The notes: generated from the letters alone by a model not told the origin. A stretch of DNA of 64,000 bases from Pseudonocardiales bacterium (GCA_019243635.1 JAFAUB010000049.1:93797-157796); one strand, 5' to 3'; positions 17,310 to 27,074 are shown, numbered from the stretch's first letter. Made by a program: numbers and translations.

Positions 17310-18059
17310 GTGGCCGATGGGGCGTACCGATGCGTGGCCCATGCCGCCGCGGGTCTGTTCCGGGTGTTGGACCTGCGGATCGACATCTCCGGGCAGCAGC
17401 ACGTCCCGGCCTCCGGGGGCGGTGTGGTGGTGATGAACCACACCGGGTACCTCGACTTCGCGCTCGCCGCCTTCCCGTTCTGGCGTGAGCATGGACGGTT
17501 CGTGCGCTTCATGGCCAAGCAGGAGGTGTTCGCGCATCGGGTGATGGGACCGCTGATGCGCGCCATGCACCACATTCCGGTCGACCGCGCGGCGGGGGCG
17601 GGCGCCTTCCGCCTCGCGGTCGAGGCGCTGCGGGCGGGCGAGCTGGTGGGGGTCTTCCCCGAGGCGACGATCAGCCGCAGCTTCTGCCTGAAGGAGTTCA
17701 AGTCCGGCGCCACCCGGATGGCGCGTGCCGCGGGCGTGCCGCTGATCCCCATGACGCTGTGGGGCAGCCAGCGGGTGTGGACCAAGGGGCGCAAGCCCAC
17801 CGTCCGCGCCGCGCGGCATACCCCGATCAGCATCACCATCGGGGCACCGCTGCGGCCCGAGCGCGGGCCGGCGGCCGATGCCGCGCTGGTCGGGGTGATG
17901 AACGGGCTGCTCGAGGCGACCCGCGCGCGCTACCCGGAAGGGCCCGGCGACGATCCCTGGTGGGTGCCGGCGCACCTGGGGGGCACCGCTCCGACGCCGG
18001 AGCTGGCCGCCGAGCTGGACCAGCTGCGCTCAGCCCGACGCCGGGAGACTCCGGGCTGA
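17310..18059 (+). CDS. 1-acyl-glycerol-3-phosphate acyltransferase family (PlsC-like)
   Basis: 249 residues with the acyltransferase motif NHTGYLD (the NHxxxxD catalytic His and Asp) near residue 46, VDRAAGAGAF, the motif III-like GVFPEATISRS and a PLIPMTLWG stretch. It would acylate lysophosphatidate or a related acceptor at the membrane. The start is a GTG with weak context. Its last 30 bases overlap the convergent desaturase gene, so the two lipid genes lie tail to tail. Confidence 0.85.
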   Translation: MADGAYRCVAHAAAGLFRVLDLRIDISGQQHVPASGGGVVVMNHTGYLDFALAAFPFWREHGRFVRFMAKQEVFAHRVMGPLMRAMHHIPVDRAAGAGAFRLAVEALRAGELVGVFPEATISRSFCLKEFKSGATRMARAAGVPLIPMTLWGSQRVWTKGRKPTVRAARHTPISITIGAPLRPERGPAADAALVGVMNGLLEATRARYPEGPGDDPWWVPAHLGGTAPTPELAAELDQLRSARRRETPG

Positions 18060-18974
18060 CCGCTCATGGGCCGCGGCGCGGCGCTCGGCGAACCGGCTGG
18101 CCTGCCCGTCGAGCCGGGTGAGGAACCCGGCCAGCTCGACGCGGGCCTTCTCGCCCTCCGCGTCGAGGCCGGCCAGGTCGAACACGCCCCACTGGCGCAG
18201 CAGCGGCCAGATCACCTCGTCGTGGTGGATGCGCAGGTCGTAGATGCCGGCCCGGGCGATCTGCGCGGCCTTGCGGGCGAAGCCGGGGATGACGACGCCC
18301 GGCATCTGGAAGTCGACGACCTCGTCGGTGATAGCGCGCAGGGTGGGGCCGGGGCAGACGTCGAGGGCGGCTTTGACGAGGTTGCGGTAGAAGACCATGT
18401 GCAGGTTCTCGTCGGTGGAGACGCGGGTGAGGAGTCGTTCGGCGACGGGGTCGCCGGCATGGCGGCCGGTGTTGCGATGGGAGATGCGGGTGGCGAGCTC
18501 CTGGAAGGACACGTAGGCCAGGACACGCAGCAGCGGCGCCTCCTGGGTGTCGTAGCCGGTCTGCATGACCTGCATCCGGGCCCGCTCCAGCTCCACCGGG
18601 TCGACCCCTCGGGTCACCAGGAGGTAGTCGCGGATGCAGTACGCATGCCGGCCCTCCTCGGCGGTCCAGCGGTGCACCCAGGTACCCCAGGCGCCGTCGC
18701 GCCCGAACGTGCGCCCGATCTCCCGGTGGTAGCTGGGCAGGTTGTCCTCGGTGAGGAGGTTGACCTCCAGCGCGGTCCGGGCGATCGGTGACAGCCGCGA
18801 CTGCTCGGGGTCCCAGGGCTGTCCGCCGAGGCCGGCGTAGTCGCGGCCCAGGCTCCACGGGACGTACTCGTGCGGCATCCACTCCTTGGCGGCGGCCAGG
18901 TGCCGGTCGAGGTTCTCGGTGACCACCGGCTCGAGGTCGTGCAGGAGCCGGGCGGTGTCCGAGGTCGTCGTCAT
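18030..18974 (-). CDS. Acyl-ACP desaturase (ferritin-like, DesA type)
   Basis: 314 residues with the di-iron ligands of soluble acyl-ACP desaturases: the Glu of LLTEDNLPSYHRE, EEGRHAYCIRDYL (ExxRH), the Glu of YVSFQELATRISHRN, and DENLHMVFYRNL (ExxH). Such enzymes are typical of mycobacteria and relatives and introduce a cis double bond into acyl-ACP. ATG 18974 starts MTTTSDTARLL. It converges with and overlaps the acyltransferase gene. Confidence 0.92.
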   Translation of the reverse strand: MTTTSDTARLLHDLEPVVTENLDRHLAAAKEWMPHEYVPWSLGRDYAGLGGQPWDPEQSRLSPIARTALEVNLLTEDNLPSYHREIGRTFGRDGAWGTWVHRWTAEEGRHAYCIRDYLLVTRGVDPVELERARMQVMQTGYDTQEAPLLRVLAYVSFQELATRISHRNTGRHAGDPVAERLLTRVSTDENLHMVFYRNLVKAALDVCPGPTLRAITDEVVDFQMPGVVIPGFARKAAQIARAGIYDLRIHHDEVIWPLLRQWGVFDLAGLDAEGEKARVELAGFLTRLDGQASRFAERRAAAHERSARSLPASG

Positions 18975-19096
18975 GGAGATCCTCAGCAGCAGATCGGGAC
19001 GGGCCTACCGGCACCACCGTATCTCGCCGGTCGGGACCGCGCGGCGGTGGTCGAACCGGCGCGGACCACGCCGGCGCGGACCGAGCCGGTAAGGTC

Positions 19097-20104
19097 ATGA
19101 TCACTATGAAGAAGCTCATCAACGATCCCGCCCACGTCGTCTCCGAGGCGCTGCTCGGGATGGCCGAGGCCCACCCCGAGCTGCGCGTCGACCAGCATAA
19201 CAAGATCATCTACCGGGTCAGCGCCCCGGTGCGGGGGAAGGTCGGGGTGGTCTCCGGGGGTGGCTCGGGCCACGAGCCACTGCACGGTGGGTTCGTCGGC
19301 GTGGGGATGCTCGACGCGGCCTGCGCTGGCGAGGTGTTCACCTCGCCGGTACCCGACCAGGTGCTCCGGGCGACGAGGGCCGTCGACGCGGGGTCCGGGG
19401 TGCTGCACATCGTCAAGAACTACCCCGGCGATGTCATGAGCTTCGAGATGGCTGCCGAGCTCGCGGCCGAGTCGGGGGTCGAAGTCACCTCGGTCGTGGT
19501 CGATGACGACGTGGCGGTGCGGGAGCGCCCGCATACCGTCGGGCGGCGCGGAGTCGGTCTCACGGTGCTGGTGGAGAAGATCGCCGGCGCGGCGGCCGAG
19601 CGGGGTCGTGGTCTCACCGAGGTCACCGACGTCGCCCGGCGGGTCAACGCCGGTGGCCGGAGCATGGGAGTCGCCTTGACCTCGGGCACGGTGCCGGCCG
19701 TCGGCCGGCCGACCTTCGAGCTACCGGAGACCGACATGGAAGTCGGTATCGGCATCCACGGCGAGCCGGGCCGGGAACGGCTACCGCTCGCCCCCGCGAG
19801 CCGGGTGGCCGAGTATCTGATCGACCCGATCCTCGCCGACCTCGACTTCACCGGTGGCGATGGTGTGATCGCCTTCGTCAACGGGCTGGGCGGTACTCCG
19901 CTGATCGAGCTCTACCTGATGTACCACGAGGTGGCGAGAGTCCTCCAGCGGGCCGGGGTGCGGATCGCGCGCTCGCTGGTCGGGTCCTACATCACCAGCC
20001 TGGAGATGGCCGGGTGCTCGGTCACCCTGCTCCGGACCGACGATGACCTGCTGCGACTGTGGGACGCGCCGGTGCGCACCCCGGCCCTGCGCTGGGGGCT
20101 CTGA
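19097..20104 (+). CDS. dhaK: Dihydroxyacetone kinase, DhaK subunit (PTS-dependent)
   Basis: 335 residues, the usual DhaK length. VVSGGGSGHEPLHGGFVG binds dihydroxyacetone, with the substrate-contacting Gly-Ser-Gly-His. HIVKNYPGDVMSFEMA and the catalytic histidine region MEVGIGIHGEPG, whose His forms a covalent hemiaminal with the substrate, are both present. It starts the operon dhaK-dhaL-dhaM, with a two-base gap before dhaL. Starts at 19097 or 19106 are both possible. Confidence 0.94.
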   Translation: MITMKKLINDPAHVVSEALLGMAEAHPELRVDQHNKIIYRVSAPVRGKVGVVSGGGSGHEPLHGGFVGVGMLDAACAGEVFTSPVPDQVLRATRAVDAGSGVLHIVKNYPGDVMSFEMAAELAAESGVEVTSVVVDDDVAVRERPHTVGRRGVGLTVLVEKIAGAAAERGRGLTEVTDVARRVNAGGRSMGVALTSGTVPAVGRPTFELPETDMEVGIGIHGEPGRERLPLAPASRVAEYLIDPILADLDFTGGDGVIAFVNGLGGTPLIELYLMYHEVARVLQRAGVRIARSLVGSYITSLEMAGCSVTLLRTDDDLLRLWDAPVRTPALRWGL

Positions 20105-20105
20105 G

Positions 20106-20753
20106 ATGGGCCAGACGGTGGACGCGGCGTCGCTGACCCGGTGGGTTCGCGAGTTCCGCCGTGCCGTCGCGGCGAACCGGGACCTCCTCACCCGGCTCGA
20201 CTCGGCCATCGGCGACGCTGACCACGGCATCAACATGGACCGCGGCCTCGCGGTGGTGGTCGCGGAGCTGGAGCGCCATCCTCCGTCGCACGTCTCGGTG
20301 CTGCTCAGGGATGTCGGAACGACTCTGATGAGCGCGGTGGGTGGCGCCAGCGGCGCGTTGTACGGCACCTTCTTCCTGCGCATGGCGACCGCGGCGGGAC
20401 AGCAGCGCTCCCTGGAGGGGCCGGCGTTCGCCCAGGCGTTGCGAGCTGGTCTGGAGGGGGTGCGCCGGCGGGGCAAGGCGGTGGCGGGGGACAAGACGAT
20501 GGTCGACGCGCTGGCCCCCGCCGTCGATGCGCTGGACGTCGCGCTAGCCGGCGGCGCCGGGCTCGGCGCTGCGCTGCGCGGCGCGGCCCTCGCCGCGCGG
20601 GCCGGTCGTGACGCGACCACGCCGATGCTCGCCCGCAGGGGTCGCGCGAGCTTTCTGGGCGAGCGCAGCGTCGGCCACCAGGATCCCGGCGCGACGTCGG
20701 CCGCGCTGCTCATCGCGGCGGCCGCCACGGCGTTCGCGGACGTGCCGGGATGA
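20106..20753 (+). CDS. dhaL: Dihydroxyacetone kinase, DhaL (ADP-binding) subunit
   Basis: ATG 20106 follows dhaK by one base beyond its stop. The 215-residue protein has the Mg-ADP site DSAIGDADHGINM and the helical-barrel loops VGGASGALYGTFFL and AVAGDKTMVDAL, ending in HQDPGATSAALLI. In PTS-dependent kinases DhaL keeps its ADP as a cofactor and is rephosphorylated by DhaM, then phosphorylates dihydroxyacetone bound to DhaK. Its stop overlaps the dhaM start (ATGA). Confidence 0.94.
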   Translation: MGQTVDAASLTRWVREFRRAVAANRDLLTRLDSAIGDADHGINMDRGLAVVVAELERHPPSHVSVLLRDVGTTLMSAVGGASGALYGTFFLRMATAAGQQRSLEGPAFAQALRAGLEGVRRRGKAVAGDKTMVDALAPAVDALDVALAGGAGLGAALRGAALAARAGRDATTPMLARRGRASFLGERSVGHQDPGATSAALLIAAAATAFADVPG

Positions 20754-23215
20754 GCGCGGTGGTCGGCATCGTCGTCGTCTGCCACAGTCGTGCTCTCGCG
20801 CGGGCCGCGGTCGCGCTGGCGCAGGAGATGGTGCACGGCACGCAGGCGCGGATCATCACCGCCGCCGGCCTCGATGACACCACGTCCGGTACCGACGCCG
20901 CGCAGGTGGTCCACGCCATCACTGCCGCCGACACCGGGGCGGGCGTCGTGGTCCTGATGGATCTCGGCAGCGCCGTGCTCTCCGCGCAGCTCGCGCTCGA
21001 CCTGCTCGACGAGGACGCCCGCGCCAGGGTGGTGCTGTGCCCCGCGCCGCTGCTCGAGGGCCTCCTCGTCGCGGCGGTCGCCGCCGCGGGTGGCGCCACC
21101 CGGCAGGACGTGGCGGCCGAGGCGGCGGGCGCGCTGGCCGGCAAGACCGAGCTGCTGGCCGGCGTCGGTGTGGCCGACCACCCACCGGATGAGTGGGTAC
21201 CGACCGCCCGTGAACTCGTCGGTGCCTTCACCGTGCTGAGCCCGCACGGGCTGCACGTCCGCCCCGCCGCTCGAATCGTCCATGAGGTGCGGACCCGCCG
21301 GCAGCGGGTCCAGCTGCGCAACCGCACCACAGGCTCGGCATGGGTGCCCGCGTCGAGCCTGTCGAAGATCACCACGCTCGGTGCGCTGCGCGGACACGAC
21401 GTGGAGATCCGGGTCCGTGGAGACCAGGCGCGGGAGACCCTGGAGCGCCTGCTCAGCCTCGCCGCTCGCGGCTTCGACGAGACACCGGACGACGATGTGG
21501 CCGTCGGCCGGTCACCACTGCCCGCGTCTCCCGGCATCGGTATCGGTCCCGCGAGGCACTGGTGGCTCGCGCTGCCCGATGTCCCGGACGCCCGCACCGA
21601 CGACCCGGCGGCGGAGTCGCGTCGTCTCGGGGAGGCCCTCGCCGCCGTCCACGACGACCTGCGGCGGGTGCGGGCTCGCGCGGCCCGCGAGCTGGGGGAC
21701 GCCGCCGCGGCGATCATCGACGCCCACCTGCTGCTGCTCGAGGACCCCGCCCTGCGCGCGGAGGTCCACTCCCTGATAGCCGGCGGGCGGGCCGCCGCAC
21801 CCGCCTGGTCCGGTGCCCTCACCCGGGTCGCCGAGGAGCTGGCCGCGATCGGCGACCCGTACCTGCGGGGGCGCGCCGCCGATGTCCGGGCGGTCTGTGA
21901 CCAGGTGCTGCGCGAGCTGCTCGGTGCGGCCGGCGGCACCGCGACACCGGTGGGGGCGCCGGTGGGCGTGCTCATCCGTGCCGACCTCACCCCGGCGGAG
22001 GTCGCCGGGCTCGACCCGGCCCGGGTCACCGCCGTGCTGCTGGCTTTCGGCAGCCCCACCGCGCACAGCGCGGTCCTGCTGCGGGCCAAAGGCATCCCGG
22101 CCGTCGTCGCGGCCGGGCCCGCCGTGCTCGACATCGCCGAGGGCACACCGGTCGCGGTGGACGGGACCCGCGGCGGGTTCGTCATCGATCCGCCCGCCGA
22201 TGTCCTGGAGGCCTTTCGCGCCCGCGCCACCGCGGCGCTCCAGCGAGCGCGCCACGCGCGCCCGCACGCGGCCGCACCCGCCGCCACCAGCGATGGCGTC
22301 CGCGTGCTCGTCGGCGCCAACATCAGCACCGAGCAGGACGCGCACGTCGCGGCCGAGCACGGTGCCGACCTGGTCGGCCTGGTCCGTACCGAGCTCCTCT
22401 TCCTCGGTCGCCCGCAGGCACCCGGCGTCGAGGAGCAGGAAGCCGTGTACCGCGCTGTCGCGGGGCATCTCGGCGGGCGGCGGATCACCTTGCGCACGCT
22501 CGACGCCGGTGGGGACAAGCCCCTGAGCTACCTTCCGATGCCTCCGCAGGCCAACCCGTTCCTCGGTGTGCGCGGTATCCGCCTGTCACTGGCTCGCCCG
22601 AGCCTGCTCACCGACCAACTGCTCGCGATGGTGCGCGTCGCGCGCGACCTACCGGTGAGCGTGATGTTCCCCATGATCAGCACCCTGGACGAGCTCCGGC
22701 GCGCCCGGAGCCTTCTCGACGATGCGATCGACCGGGACGGCCGCGCCCGCCCGGCCGGCCTCCGGGTCGGGATCATGGTCGAGGTGCCGGCGGCGGCCCT
22801 CAAGGCGTCCGCCTTCACTCCGCACGTGGACTTCTTCAGCATCGGCACGAACGACCTCACCCAGTATGCGCTCGCCGCCGAACGCGGCAACGCCGCCGTG
22901 GCCGAGCTCGGTGACCCACTCGATCCCGGCGTGCTGCGCCTGGTCGACGCGGTCTGCAAGGGTGCCGCCGGACGGGTGCCGGTCGCGGTCTGCGGGGAGA
23001 TGGCCGCAGCCGAGCGGGCCGCCGCGTTGCTCGTCGGTCTCGGCGTCCGTGAGCTCAGCGTCGTCCCCACGGTGATCCCTGCGGTCAAGCAGGCCGTGCG
23101 CGCCCTGAACAGCGCCGCCGCCGCCGAGCTCGGCGCGCTGGCGTTGGATGCCGACAGCGCCAGCGCGGTCCGAGACCTGCTTGCCCTTGCCGCCGGGAGC
23201 GCCGGAGCGCGGTAG
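20750..23215 (+). CDS. dhaM: DhaM-HPr-Enzyme I fusion phosphotransferase
   Basis: 821 residues carrying a whole PTS chain. Residues 1-130 are the EIIA-mannose-like DhaM domain with the phospho-His in VVVCHSRAL and VLMDLGSAVLSA. About 155-245 is HPr with its active His in SPHGLHVRPAARIV. About 255-820 is full-length Enzyme I: the swivelling phospho-His in GSPTAHSAVLL, LVRTELLFLGR, IGTNDLTQYALAAERGN and the PEP-site cysteine in VAVCGEMA. Escherichia coli DhaM has only a truncated Enzyme I part; here the PEP-binding domain is complete, so PEP can phosphorylate DhaL's ADP through one polypeptide. The start overlaps the dhaL stop. Confidence 0.94.
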   Translation: MSAVVGIVVVCHSRALARAAVALAQEMVHGTQARIITAAGLDDTTSGTDAAQVVHAITAADTGAGVVVLMDLGSAVLSAQLALDLLDEDARARVVLCPAPLLEGLLVAAVAAAGGATRQDVAAEAAGALAGKTELLAGVGVADHPPDEWVPTARELVGAFTVLSPHGLHVRPAARIVHEVRTRRQRVQLRNRTTGSAWVPASSLSKITTLGALRGHDVEIRVRGDQARETLERLLSLAARGFDETPDDDVAVGRSPLPASPGIGIGPARHWWLALPDVPDARTDDPAAESRRLGEALAAVHDDLRRVRARAARELGDAAAAIIDAHLLLLEDPALRAEVHSLIAGGRAAAPAWSGALTRVAEELAAIGDPYLRGRAADVRAVCDQVLRELLGAAGGTATPVGAPVGVLIRADLTPAEVAGLDPARVTAVLLAFGSPTAHSAVLLRAKGIPAVVAAGPAVLDIAEGTPVAVDGTRGGFVIDPPADVLEAFRARATAALQRARHARPHAAAPAATSDGVRVLVGANISTEQDAHVAAEHGADLVGLVRTELLFLGRPQAPGVEEQEAVYRAVAGHLGGRRITLRTLDAGGDKPLSYLPMPPQANPFLGVRGIRLSLARPSLLTDQLLAMVRVARDLPVSVMFPMISTLDELRRARSLLDDAIDRDGRARPAGLRVGIMVEVPAAALKASAFTPHVDFFSIGTNDLTQYALAAERGNAAVAELGDPLDPGVLRLVDAVCKGAAGRVPVAVCGEMAAAERAAALLVGLGVRELSVVPTVIPAVKQAVRALNSAAAAELGALALDADSASAVRDLLALAAGSAGAR

Positions 23216-23298
23216 CGCGGTAGCGCGGATGCTCGCGAGGTGCGGCCGCGCGAGCATCGGCGCCCAGTCGCGCGAGCCACCCCGCCCAGTCGCCACCG

Positions 23299-24003
23299 CT
23301 ATGCGCCGCCGAGATCCCTGGCGGCCTCCCGGATGTCCTTGGCGGTGTCGATGGCCCGCCAGTAGCCCTCGATCGGGAACCCGGCCAGCCGGCGCTGCCT
23401 GGCCAGCAGCGGGAACGTGGAGCGCTCGTGGTCGCCCGTGTCGGGCAGCAGATCCATGATCTCCGCGGCGAACACGTAGACGCCGCCGTTGACCGGATAC
23501 GGCGAGGGTGGGGCCTCGACGAAGTCGGTCACCCGCCCCCCCTCGTCGACGTCGACCACGCCCCAGGGGATCCGCGGTCGGGCCAGCCCGATCGTGGCCA
23601 CCACCTCCCGCTGCGCGTGATAGGCCGCCATCGCGCCGAGGTCGAACCGCGTCCAGATGTCACCGTTGAGCCCATACCAGGCCTCATCCGGTGCGGGCAG
23701 GTGTCTGCCGGCGTACTTCAGCCCGCCGCCCCGCCCCAACGGCCGCTCCTCGACCACCGTGGTGACCCGCGTCGGCCGCGTTGTGGCGCTCAGGTGCTCG
23801 GTCAGGACCTCGTGCAGGTGCCCGGCGGAGACCACCACGTCGGTGACCCCGGCCTCGGCCAGCCACTCCAGCTGATGGTCGATGATGCAGCGCCCGGCGA
23901 TCTCGACCATCGGCTTGGGACGGGTGTCGGTGTACGGCTTGAGCCGCGACCCCTGGCCACCGGCCAAGATCACCGCCTGCTGCACCCGCGGGTGGCTCCT
24001 CAT
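23299..24003 (-). CDS. Sugar-phosphate nucleotidyltransferase
   Basis: 234 residues from ATG 24003. The signature AVILAGGQGSRLKPYTDTRPKPM is followed by IDHQLEWLAEAG, LGRGGGLKYAG and the metal-binding GLNGDIW. It resembles mannose-1-phosphate guanylyltransferase or glucose-1-phosphate thymidylyltransferase-type enzymes without an extra C-terminal domain. The sugar nucleotide is not certain. It follows no pathway genes here; the sugar-nucleotide dehydrogenase near 38 kb is a possible, unproved partner. Confidence 0.85.
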   Translation of the reverse strand: MRSHPRVQQAVILAGGQGSRLKPYTDTRPKPMVEIAGRCIIDHQLEWLAEAGVTDVVVSAGHLHEVLTEHLSATTRPTRVTTVVEERPLGRGGGLKYAGRHLPAPDEAWYGLNGDIWTRFDLGAMAAYHAQREVVATIGLARPRIPWGVVDVDEGGRVTDFVEAPPSPYPVNGGVYVFAAEIMDLLPDTGDHERSTFPLLARQRRLAGFPIEGYWRAIDTAKDIREAARDLGGA

Positions 24004-24070
24004 GCGCGCGACCCTAGCGTCGCGTGCGATGTGCTGCCCCGGATGCACCCGCGGCTCCGTTCGGTCGTCG

Positions 24071-25870
24071 TCACCGGGTCGTCAGCCGGTCACGGGTGAG
24101 CTCCCGGTCCTCTTCCGCCTCGCTGGTGGCTGCTGCTGCGGTGGCGCTGACCTGGTCTGCGGGCCGCTCGGTGTACACGTATCTGCCGCCGCGCAGACAG
24201 GAGGCGACGGCGGCGATGAGGCAGGCGGCGATGGCGAAGACGAAGGCGACCGCCAGTCCGTCGGAGAACGGCCCGGAGATCAACGCGGGGAAGAAGCCCT
24301 GACCGGTGAGGTACGCGGCGTTGCTGGCCGGAAGGTGCCCGAGCACGGTCGGGCCCAGCAGGGTCTGGACCGGGTTGTAGCCCAGCAGCGAGGCGAAGAG
24401 CACCGTCACCGGGGGCAGGGCGGCGAGCCGGGCCGCGTCAGCGGCAGGCACGCCCTGGGCGAGAAGTCCGCTGGTCAGCGCATGCGGCAGGGTCCGGGCC
24501 AAGCCGAGGATCATCAGGCTGAAGAACACCCCGATCGACAGCACCATCGCCGAGTTCTGGAACGTGGTGCTCATCCCCGCGCCCACTCCGCGTTGGTGGG
24601 GCGGCAGGCTGTTCATGATCGCTGCCCTGTTGGGCGCGGCGAACAGCCCCATTCCGATCCCGTTGAGCAGCAGGACCAGCGCGAACTCCCAGTAGCTGAA
24701 GTTCACCGGCACGCAGGCCAGCCATCCGAAGCCGGCGGCGGCCACGAGCATCCCACCAGTGGCGAACGCGCGCGCTCCGAAGCGGTCGGACAACCACCCC
24801 GATACCGGCCCGGCGACCAGGAACCCGACGGTGAGCGGCAGCATGTAGATGCCCGCCCACAACGGCGTGGACTCGAAACCGTAGCCGTGCTGGGGTAGCC
24901 AGATGCCCTGCAGCCAGATGATCAGGATGAACATCAGCCCGCCGCGGCCCAGCCCTGACAGCAGGCTGGCCAGGTTCCCTGCGGTGAACGCCCGGATGCG
25001 GAACAGCCGCAGCTGGAACATCGGCTCGGCGACCCGGGTCTCCACCACGCAGAAGATCATCAACATGACCACGCCACCGGTCAGCGCGGCCAGCACCCGC
25101 GGGCTCGTCCATCCCGTCGTGTGACCGCTATAGGGCTGGATGCCGTAGGTGATGCCCACCATCACCGCGACCAGGCCGACGGCGAAGGTCAGGTTGCCCC
25201 ACCAGTCCAGCCGCCCGGGCTGCCGGATGCCGGTGTCGCGCAGCTTCCAGTACGCCCAGAACGTGCCGAATACCCCGAAGGGCACCGAGACCAGGAACAC
25301 CAGATGCCACTCCAGCGGTGCGAGCAACCCGCCCAGAACCAGCCCGAGGAACGAGCCGGTGATCCCGGCGACCTGGTTGAGCCCCAGCGCCAGCCCCCGC
25401 TGCTCGACCGGGAACGCGTCGGTGATGATCGCGTTGGAGTTCGCCATCAGCATCGCGCCCCCGACGCCCTGCAGCACCCGCATGATGATCATCCACAGCA
25501 CACCCTCGGTGCCCTGCATCCACGTCACCGACAGCAGCAGGGAGAACACCGTGAACACCGCGAAGCCCGCGTTGTACATCCGGACCCGCCCGACCATGTC
25601 GCCCAGCCGGCCGAAGCTGACCACCAGCACCGCGGTGACCACCATGTAACCCATGATCAACCACAGCAGCAGGCCGGCGTTCTCCGGCGCCAGTGGATTG
25701 ATCTTCACACCCCTGAAGATGTCCGGCAGCGCGATCAGCAGGATCGAGGCGTTGATCGTGGCTATCAACACTCCGAGCGTGGTGTTCGACAACGCGACCC
25801 ACTTGTAGCGTGGACCGGTGGTACCCGCCCAGGCCCGAGCCCGTCGCGACAACGATATTGGTTGCTGCAT
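24071..25870 (-). CDS. MFS exporter, DHA2 (14-helix) family
   Basis: 599 residues with about fourteen membrane helices. Motifs include GRLGDMVGRVRMYNAGFAVF (motif A between helices 2 and 3), RVLQGVGGAMLMANSNAII (motif B) and LGLVLGGLLAP (motif C of antiporters). It probably exports drugs or toxic metabolites by proton antiport. ATG 25870 is preceded by an AT-rich stretch (TTAGTTTAGTTGT) but no Shine-Dalgarno site, so a leaderless mRNA is likely. A repeat-palindrome-repeat block lies 66-117 bases upstream and may be the operator of a regulator encoded elsewhere. Confidence 0.9.
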   Translation of the reverse strand: MQQPISLSRRARAWAGTTGPRYKWVALSNTTLGVLIATINASILLIALPDIFRGVKINPLAPENAGLLLWLIMGYMVVTAVLVVSFGRLGDMVGRVRMYNAGFAVFTVFSLLLSVTWMQGTEGVLWMIIMRVLQGVGGAMLMANSNAIITDAFPVEQRGLALGLNQVAGITGSFLGLVLGGLLAPLEWHLVFLVSVPFGVFGTFWAYWKLRDTGIRQPGRLDWWGNLTFAVGLVAVMVGITYGIQPYSGHTTGWTSPRVLAALTGGVVMLMIFCVVETRVAEPMFQLRLFRIRAFTAGNLASLLSGLGRGGLMFILIIWLQGIWLPQHGYGFESTPLWAGIYMLPLTVGFLVAGPVSGWLSDRFGARAFATGGMLVAAAGFGWLACVPVNFSYWEFALVLLLNGIGMGLFAAPNRAAIMNSLPPHQRGVGAGMSTTFQNSAMVLSIGVFFSLMILGLARTLPHALTSGLLAQGVPAADAARLAALPPVTVLFASLLGYNPVQTLLGPTVLGHLPASNAAYLTGQGFFPALISGPFSDGLAVAFVFAIAACLIAAVASCLRGGRYVYTERPADQVSATAAAATSEAEEDRELTRDRLTTR

Positions 25871-25935
25871 ACAACTAAACTAAGCCCGGTCCCACAGCGC
25901 CGCAACTCTGCTGAGCGGGCACGCGGTCGAGAGCG

Positions 25936-25987
25936 GGACACCCATCGGATGTCCACTACCAGTAGTGAAACGGACACCCACCGTATG
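25936..25987. promoter_or_regulatory. Candidate operator: direct repeats around a palindrome
   Basis: A 16-base motif beginning GGACACCCAYCG occurs at 25936-25951 and 25972-25987 (13-14 identical bases), 36 bases apart, with a perfect six-base-arm palindrome (CACTAC, two bases, GTAGTG) between them at 25954-25967. The block lies in the divergent gap between the MFS exporter and the secreted protease and could control either. Confidence 0.5.
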
Positions 25988-26099
25988 AGCTACCGGGTCC
26001 CACCGAATGGTGTCTTCACCATTGCGTGACCGGTCGGTAGCGTGGAGCAACCGTCGGGGAGCTAGCTGGGGTCACCTACTGCACGAGAGGGTCCGATCC

Positions 26100-27074
26100 G
26101 TGCTCGTCCGAAGCTGCCCTCACGTGCTGGCCGCCGCCGTGGGTTTGCTGCTCAGCGGTTTGCTGCTCAGCGTGGGCGTCGCGCTACCCGCGTCGGCTGC
26201 GCCGGCATCCCCGGAGCCGGTCAGCTTGCAGCCGGTCAGCGCTGCGCCGCGGTTGGCCGCCCGGGACCTGCTGCCGCTGCGGGGGGTGATGGCGGTGCTG
26301 GACTCCCGGTCCGGCAGCGTCCCGAGCTCGGTGACCGCCTGGTATATCGACCCGGCCGGCGACTCCGTCGTGGTATCGGCCACGGACGACGCGGCCGCAA
26401 GGGCCTTCGCGGCGGGTCAGGGCAAGGTGCGCATCGAACACGTCAACGCCCGCCCGGTACCGCTGGCCGACCTGCGCGGGGGCGATACGATCACCACCAG
26501 CTCGGGGGGCCGCTGCTCGGTCGGTTTCAACGCCGTCAAGGGCCGCACCCGCTACGTCATCACCGCCGGGCACTGCACCAAGCTGGGTGGCACCTGGTCG
26601 GGGCCGGACGGCGGCATCATCGGCCCGGTCGCCACAACCTCGTTCCCCGGTCACGACTTCGGCCTGGTGGAGGTGGCGTCGCCGTCCTGGGAGCAGACCC
26701 ACGACGTCGACACCGACAATGGCTCCCTCCCCGTGACCGGCGACGCACCAGCCGCGGTGGGTGAGGAGGTGTGCCTGTCCGGTTCCACCACCGGGCACCA
26801 CTGCGGCCGGGTACGCTCCGTCGACGAGACCGTGAACTACGGAGACGGCAACGTCGTCCAGGGGCTCACCGGAACCGATGTCTGCGCCGAGGCCGGCGAC
26901 TCCGGTGGGCCCTTCATGAGCGGCACTCAGGCGTTGGGCATGCTCTCCGGCGGGACCGGCGGTTGCCTGCTTGGCGGGCAGACCTACTTCCAGCCGATCC
27001 AGGAGATGCTGTCCACCTACCGGCTCACCCTCATCACGGGCGAGGCTTCCCGGGACGAGTCGCTAGCGCGATGA
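26100..27074 (+). CDS. Secreted trypsin-like serine protease (S1 family)
   Basis: GTG 26100 follows GAGAGGG and begins a basic N-terminus plus a hydrophobic signal sequence ending ASAAPAS. A propeptide-like region (about residues 35-125) precedes the protease domain. The catalytic triad is visible: [13 protein letters not shown] and GDSGGP. Paired cysteines flank the histidine and serine loops as in streptogrisins. It is therefore an extracellular protease of about 200 mature residues. The 3' end overlaps the convergent thiE by 12 bases. Confidence 0.88.
   Translation: MLVRSCPHVLAAAVGLLLSGLLLSVGVALPASAAPASPEPVSLQPVSAAPRLAARDLLPLRGVMAVLDSRSGSVPSSVTAWYIDPAGDSVVVSATDDAAARAFAAGQGKVRIEHVNARPVPLADLRGGDTITTSSGGRCSVGFNAVKGRTRYVITAGHCTKLGGTWSGPDGGIIGPVATTSFPGHDFGLVEVASPSWEQTHDVDTDNGSLPVTGDAPAAVGEEVCLSGSTTGHHCGRVRSVDETVNYGDGNVVQGLTGTDVCAEAGDSGGPFMSGTQALGMLSGGTGGCLLGGQTYFQPIQEMLSTYRLTLITGEASRDESLAR

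Noticed and set aside
19781..21397. Long minus-strand frame (538 codons) opposite the dihydroxyacetone kinase genes
   Set aside because: Antisense to well-supported dhaL and dhaM; no recognisable motif.
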